From positions 1 through 64,000 of the forward strand of contig SFFE01000007.1 of the NCBI GenBank assembly GCA_004556965.1: 64,000 nt of DNA, written 5' to 3'. This DNA is from Clostridiales bacterium (GTDB taxonomy: Bacteria; Bacillota; Clostridia; Oscillospirales; Oscillospiraceae). The notes beneath the pieces were generated by a model. That model was not told the origin of the DNA. It made no database searches and saw nothing but the letters and a program-made list of their open reading frames with translations. The translations under genes and the position numbers were made by a program. Positions 62,423 through 64,000 of the stretch are shown here, one piece after another (position 1 is the stretch's first letter; every line of letters starts with the position of its first letter).

Positions 62423-63046
62423 ATGGGCGACGTGATCACGATCGGCATTGCCGGCGGCACCGGCAGCGGCAAGACGACCATTACCAGACGCATCATGCAG
62501 GAATTCGGCGGCGACGTGAGCGTCGTTTACCATGACAATTACTACAAGCGGCACGACGACCTGACGTATGAGGAACGCACGAAGCTCAACTACGACCACC
62601 CCAATGCGTTCGACACGCCGCTGCTCATCGAGCATCTGGAGGCGCTCAAGGCGGGAGAGCCGGTGGAGTGCCCGGTGTATGATTACACGGTGCACAACCG
62701 CTCGGAAAAAACGGTCACCATTCGCCCGGCCAAGGTGATCGTCGTCGAGGGCATCCTCATTTTCGCCGAGCCGGAGCTGTGCCGGCGCATGGACATTAAA
62801 ATTTTCGTGGATACCGATGCGGATGTGCGCATTCTGCGCCGCATTCTGCGCGACACGCGCGACCGCGGCCGCGATCTGGAATCCATAGTGACACAGTACC
62901 TTACCACGGTCAAGCCCATGCACGAGCTGTTTGTCGAGCCGTCGAAGCGCAACGCGGACATCATCATTCCGGAGGGCGGGCACAATCAGGTCGCCGTGGA
63001 TTTCGTCATGGAGCGCATCCGCGCCCACGTGGAGGGCAGAGCATAA
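62423..63046 (+). CDS. udk: Uridine/cytidine kinase
   Basis: The 207-residue kinase phosphorylates uridine and cytidine. P-loop GIAGGTGSGKTT, SVVYHDNYYK, NYDHPNAFD, IVVEGILIF and RDTRDRGRD are the Udk set. TTGGAGG precedes the ATG. It overlaps tdk by one base (TAATG). Confidence 0.94.
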   Translation: MGDVITIGIAGGTGSGKTTITRRIMQEFGGDVSVVYHDNYYKRHDDLTYEERTKLNYDHPNAFDTPLLIEHLEALKAGEPVECPVYDYTVHNRSEKTVTIRPAKVIVVEGILIFAEPELCRRMDIKIFVDTDADVRILRRILRDTRDRGRDLESIVTQYLTTVKPMHELFVEPSKRNADIIIPEGGHNQVAVDFVMERIRAHVEGRA

Positions 63047-63627
63047 TGGCAAAACTCTATTTTAAATACGGCGCTATGGGCTCGTCGAAGTCCGCACAGG
63101 CGCTCATCACGCAGTTTAACTATGAGGAGCTGGGCATGACCGTCTGGCTCATCAAGCCGTCCATAGACGACCGGGACGGGGCGAATATCATCCGCTCGCG
63201 CATCGGCCTGTACCGCGAAGCGCAGGTCATCACGCCGGACGAGAATATCTGCGAGACGTATGACAAAACGCCGGGCGCGGACGTCATCATCGCGGACGAG
63301 GCGCAGTTTTTCACGCCGGAGCAGATCGACCAGCTCCGCGCGCTGGTGGACGAGCGCGATCTGCCCGTACTGTGCTTCGGGCTGCGCACGGACTTTTTGA
63401 CGCACATGTTCCCCGGCTCGCGGCGGCTCATGGAGCTGGCGGACTCCATCACGGAGATCAAGACCGTCTGCGCCTGCGGCCGCAAGGCCACTGTCAACGC
63501 CCGCATCGACGCCGACGGCCGCGTCGTCACCGAGGGCGGCCAGATCTTCCTCGGCGGCAACGACAGCTATATCGCCATGTGCCACAAATGCTGGAAGGAC
63601 AAGATCCGCCGGCAGAGCGAAGGGTGA
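63046..63627 (+). CDS. tdk: Thymidine kinase
   Basis: The 193-residue type-II kinase phosphorylates thymidine. YGAMGSSKSAQAL is the P-loop, IADEAQFFTPEQID is Walker B, and a zinc ribbon is formed by CAC and CHKC. It follows udk without a gap. Confidence 0.95.
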   Translation: MAKLYFKYGAMGSSKSAQALITQFNYEELGMTVWLIKPSIDDRDGANIIRSRIGLYREAQVITPDENICETYDKTPGADVIIADEAQFFTPEQIDQLRALVDERDLPVLCFGLRTDFLTHMFPGSRRLMELADSITEIKTVCACGRKATVNARIDADGRVVTEGGQIFLGGNDSYIAMCHKCWKDKIRRQSEG

Positions 63628-63631
63628 CGGA

Positions 63632-64000
63632 ATGAAGCAGGTCTCCAACGGCGGCGCATCCGTGCGCCGCCGTGTTTTTACCGTGCTGGCGGTCGTGTGG
63701 CTGCTGGTGATCTGGGGGCAGTCGCTGCTGCCCGCGGCGCAGAGCAAGGGAGAGAGCGGCGCGCTGCTGCTGTTTGTGCAGAATCTGCTGCCGTGGATGA
63801 CCGAGCACCTGCTGCGCAAGGCGGCGCACTTCACGGAATACGCCGTGCTCGGTGCGCTGTGCTTTTGCGCGTTTCGGGTTTCACGCCGGTTTCATTTTCC
63901 GGCCGTGCTGCTGTGCGGACTGACGGCGGCGCTGACGGATGAGACGATTCAGCTCTTTGTCCCCGGCCGCAGCGGGCAGATCAGCGACGTGTGGCTTGAT
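63632..64000 (+). CDS. VanZ-family protein, truncated by window end
   Basis: The 123 codons visible run off the window. The sequence starts MKQVSNGGASVRRRVF and has a hydrophobic helix (about 16-34), the HLLRKAAHFTEYAVLG motif and ALTDETIQLFVPGRSGQISDVW, which are VanZ features. VanZ-like proteins are membrane proteins linked to teicoplanin resistance in enterococci, otherwise unknown. The start follows the tdk stop after 4 bases; GACGGA is a weak site. Confidence 0.85.
   Translation, partial: MKQVSNGGASVRRRVFTVLAVVWLLVIWGQSLLPAAQSKGESGALLLFVQNLLPWMTEHLLRKAAHFTEYAVLGALCFCAFRVSRRFHFPAVLLCGLTAALTDETIQLFVPGRSGQISDVWLD

Overview
The window looks like about 64 kb of a GC-rich Gram-positive chromosome, most likely a Clostridia member of the Oscillospiraceae type. 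The support is: AGGAGG ribosome binding sites before nearly every gene, Gram-positive style housekeeping genes (rpmG-secE-nusG-rplK-rplA, short ArgC, bifunctional ArgJ, NupOPQ/Bmp nucleoside importer, lysine riboswitch), several Crp/Fnr paralogues, 4Fe-4S proteins and EFR1-type ferredoxins typical of anaerobes, and no respiratory genes. The taxonomic call is inference. I saw no tRNA, rRNA, transposase, phage gene or CRISPR array.

Layout. 0.1-6 kb: lipoprotein-ruvX-folC operon, an AEC permease, a 250-bp palindrome-rich intergenic element, trkH and an SDR. 6-9.6 kb: histidine kinase/response regulator, a Crp/Fnr regulator and a divergent 4Fe-4S protein. 9.6-22.6 kb: one minus-strand operon argG-argH-argC-argJ-argB-argD-argF-carA-carB, encoding a full glutamate-to-arginine pathway; the last gene is a CarB-DapF fusion. 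Two ARG-box-like sites lie at the argG promoter. 22.8-27.5 kb: a Crp/Fnr regulator, larB, larC and glutamine-dependent nadE. 27.7-30 kb: HAD phosphatase, fchA and a FolD variant. 30-36 kb: P-type ATPase, a Crp/Fnr regulator, a TetR divergent from an EFR1 ferredoxin, and a cyclase-family hydrolase.

36-48 kb is rich in unusual architectures: a degenerate KaiC-like/PPDK_N protein, cardiolipin synthase, a collapsed amidohydrolase pseudogene, a PurN-like protein lacking two catalytic residues, a glycosyltransferase-CsaB fusion, a histidine phosphatase-GNAT fusion, and a tightly coupled YgiQ-DUF1294-DUF3783 run. 48-54 kb: GlcD-type oxidase, TrmH-type methyltransferase, sugar O-acetyltransferase and the ribosomal/NusG operon. 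54-56 kb: an NhaC-family transporter behind a clear lysine riboswitch, with an exported CxxCxGxG pair. 56-64 kb: a nucleoside uptake and salvage locus (nupOPQ-like ABC genes, Bmp-type lipoprotein, deoD, udk, tdk), then a VanZ-like gene cut by the window end.

Functional links. Arginine and carbamoyl phosphate synthesis share one transcript with the diaminopimelate epimerase domain, while lysine uptake is controlled separately by the riboswitch. LarB uses nicotinic acid adenine dinucleotide, which is also the NadE substrate, so their adjacency makes sense. FolD lacks the usual cyclohydrolase residues and sits beside FchA, which can supply that step. Promoters close to TTGACA-17-TATAAT and long symmetric terminators are recognisable through most of the window.
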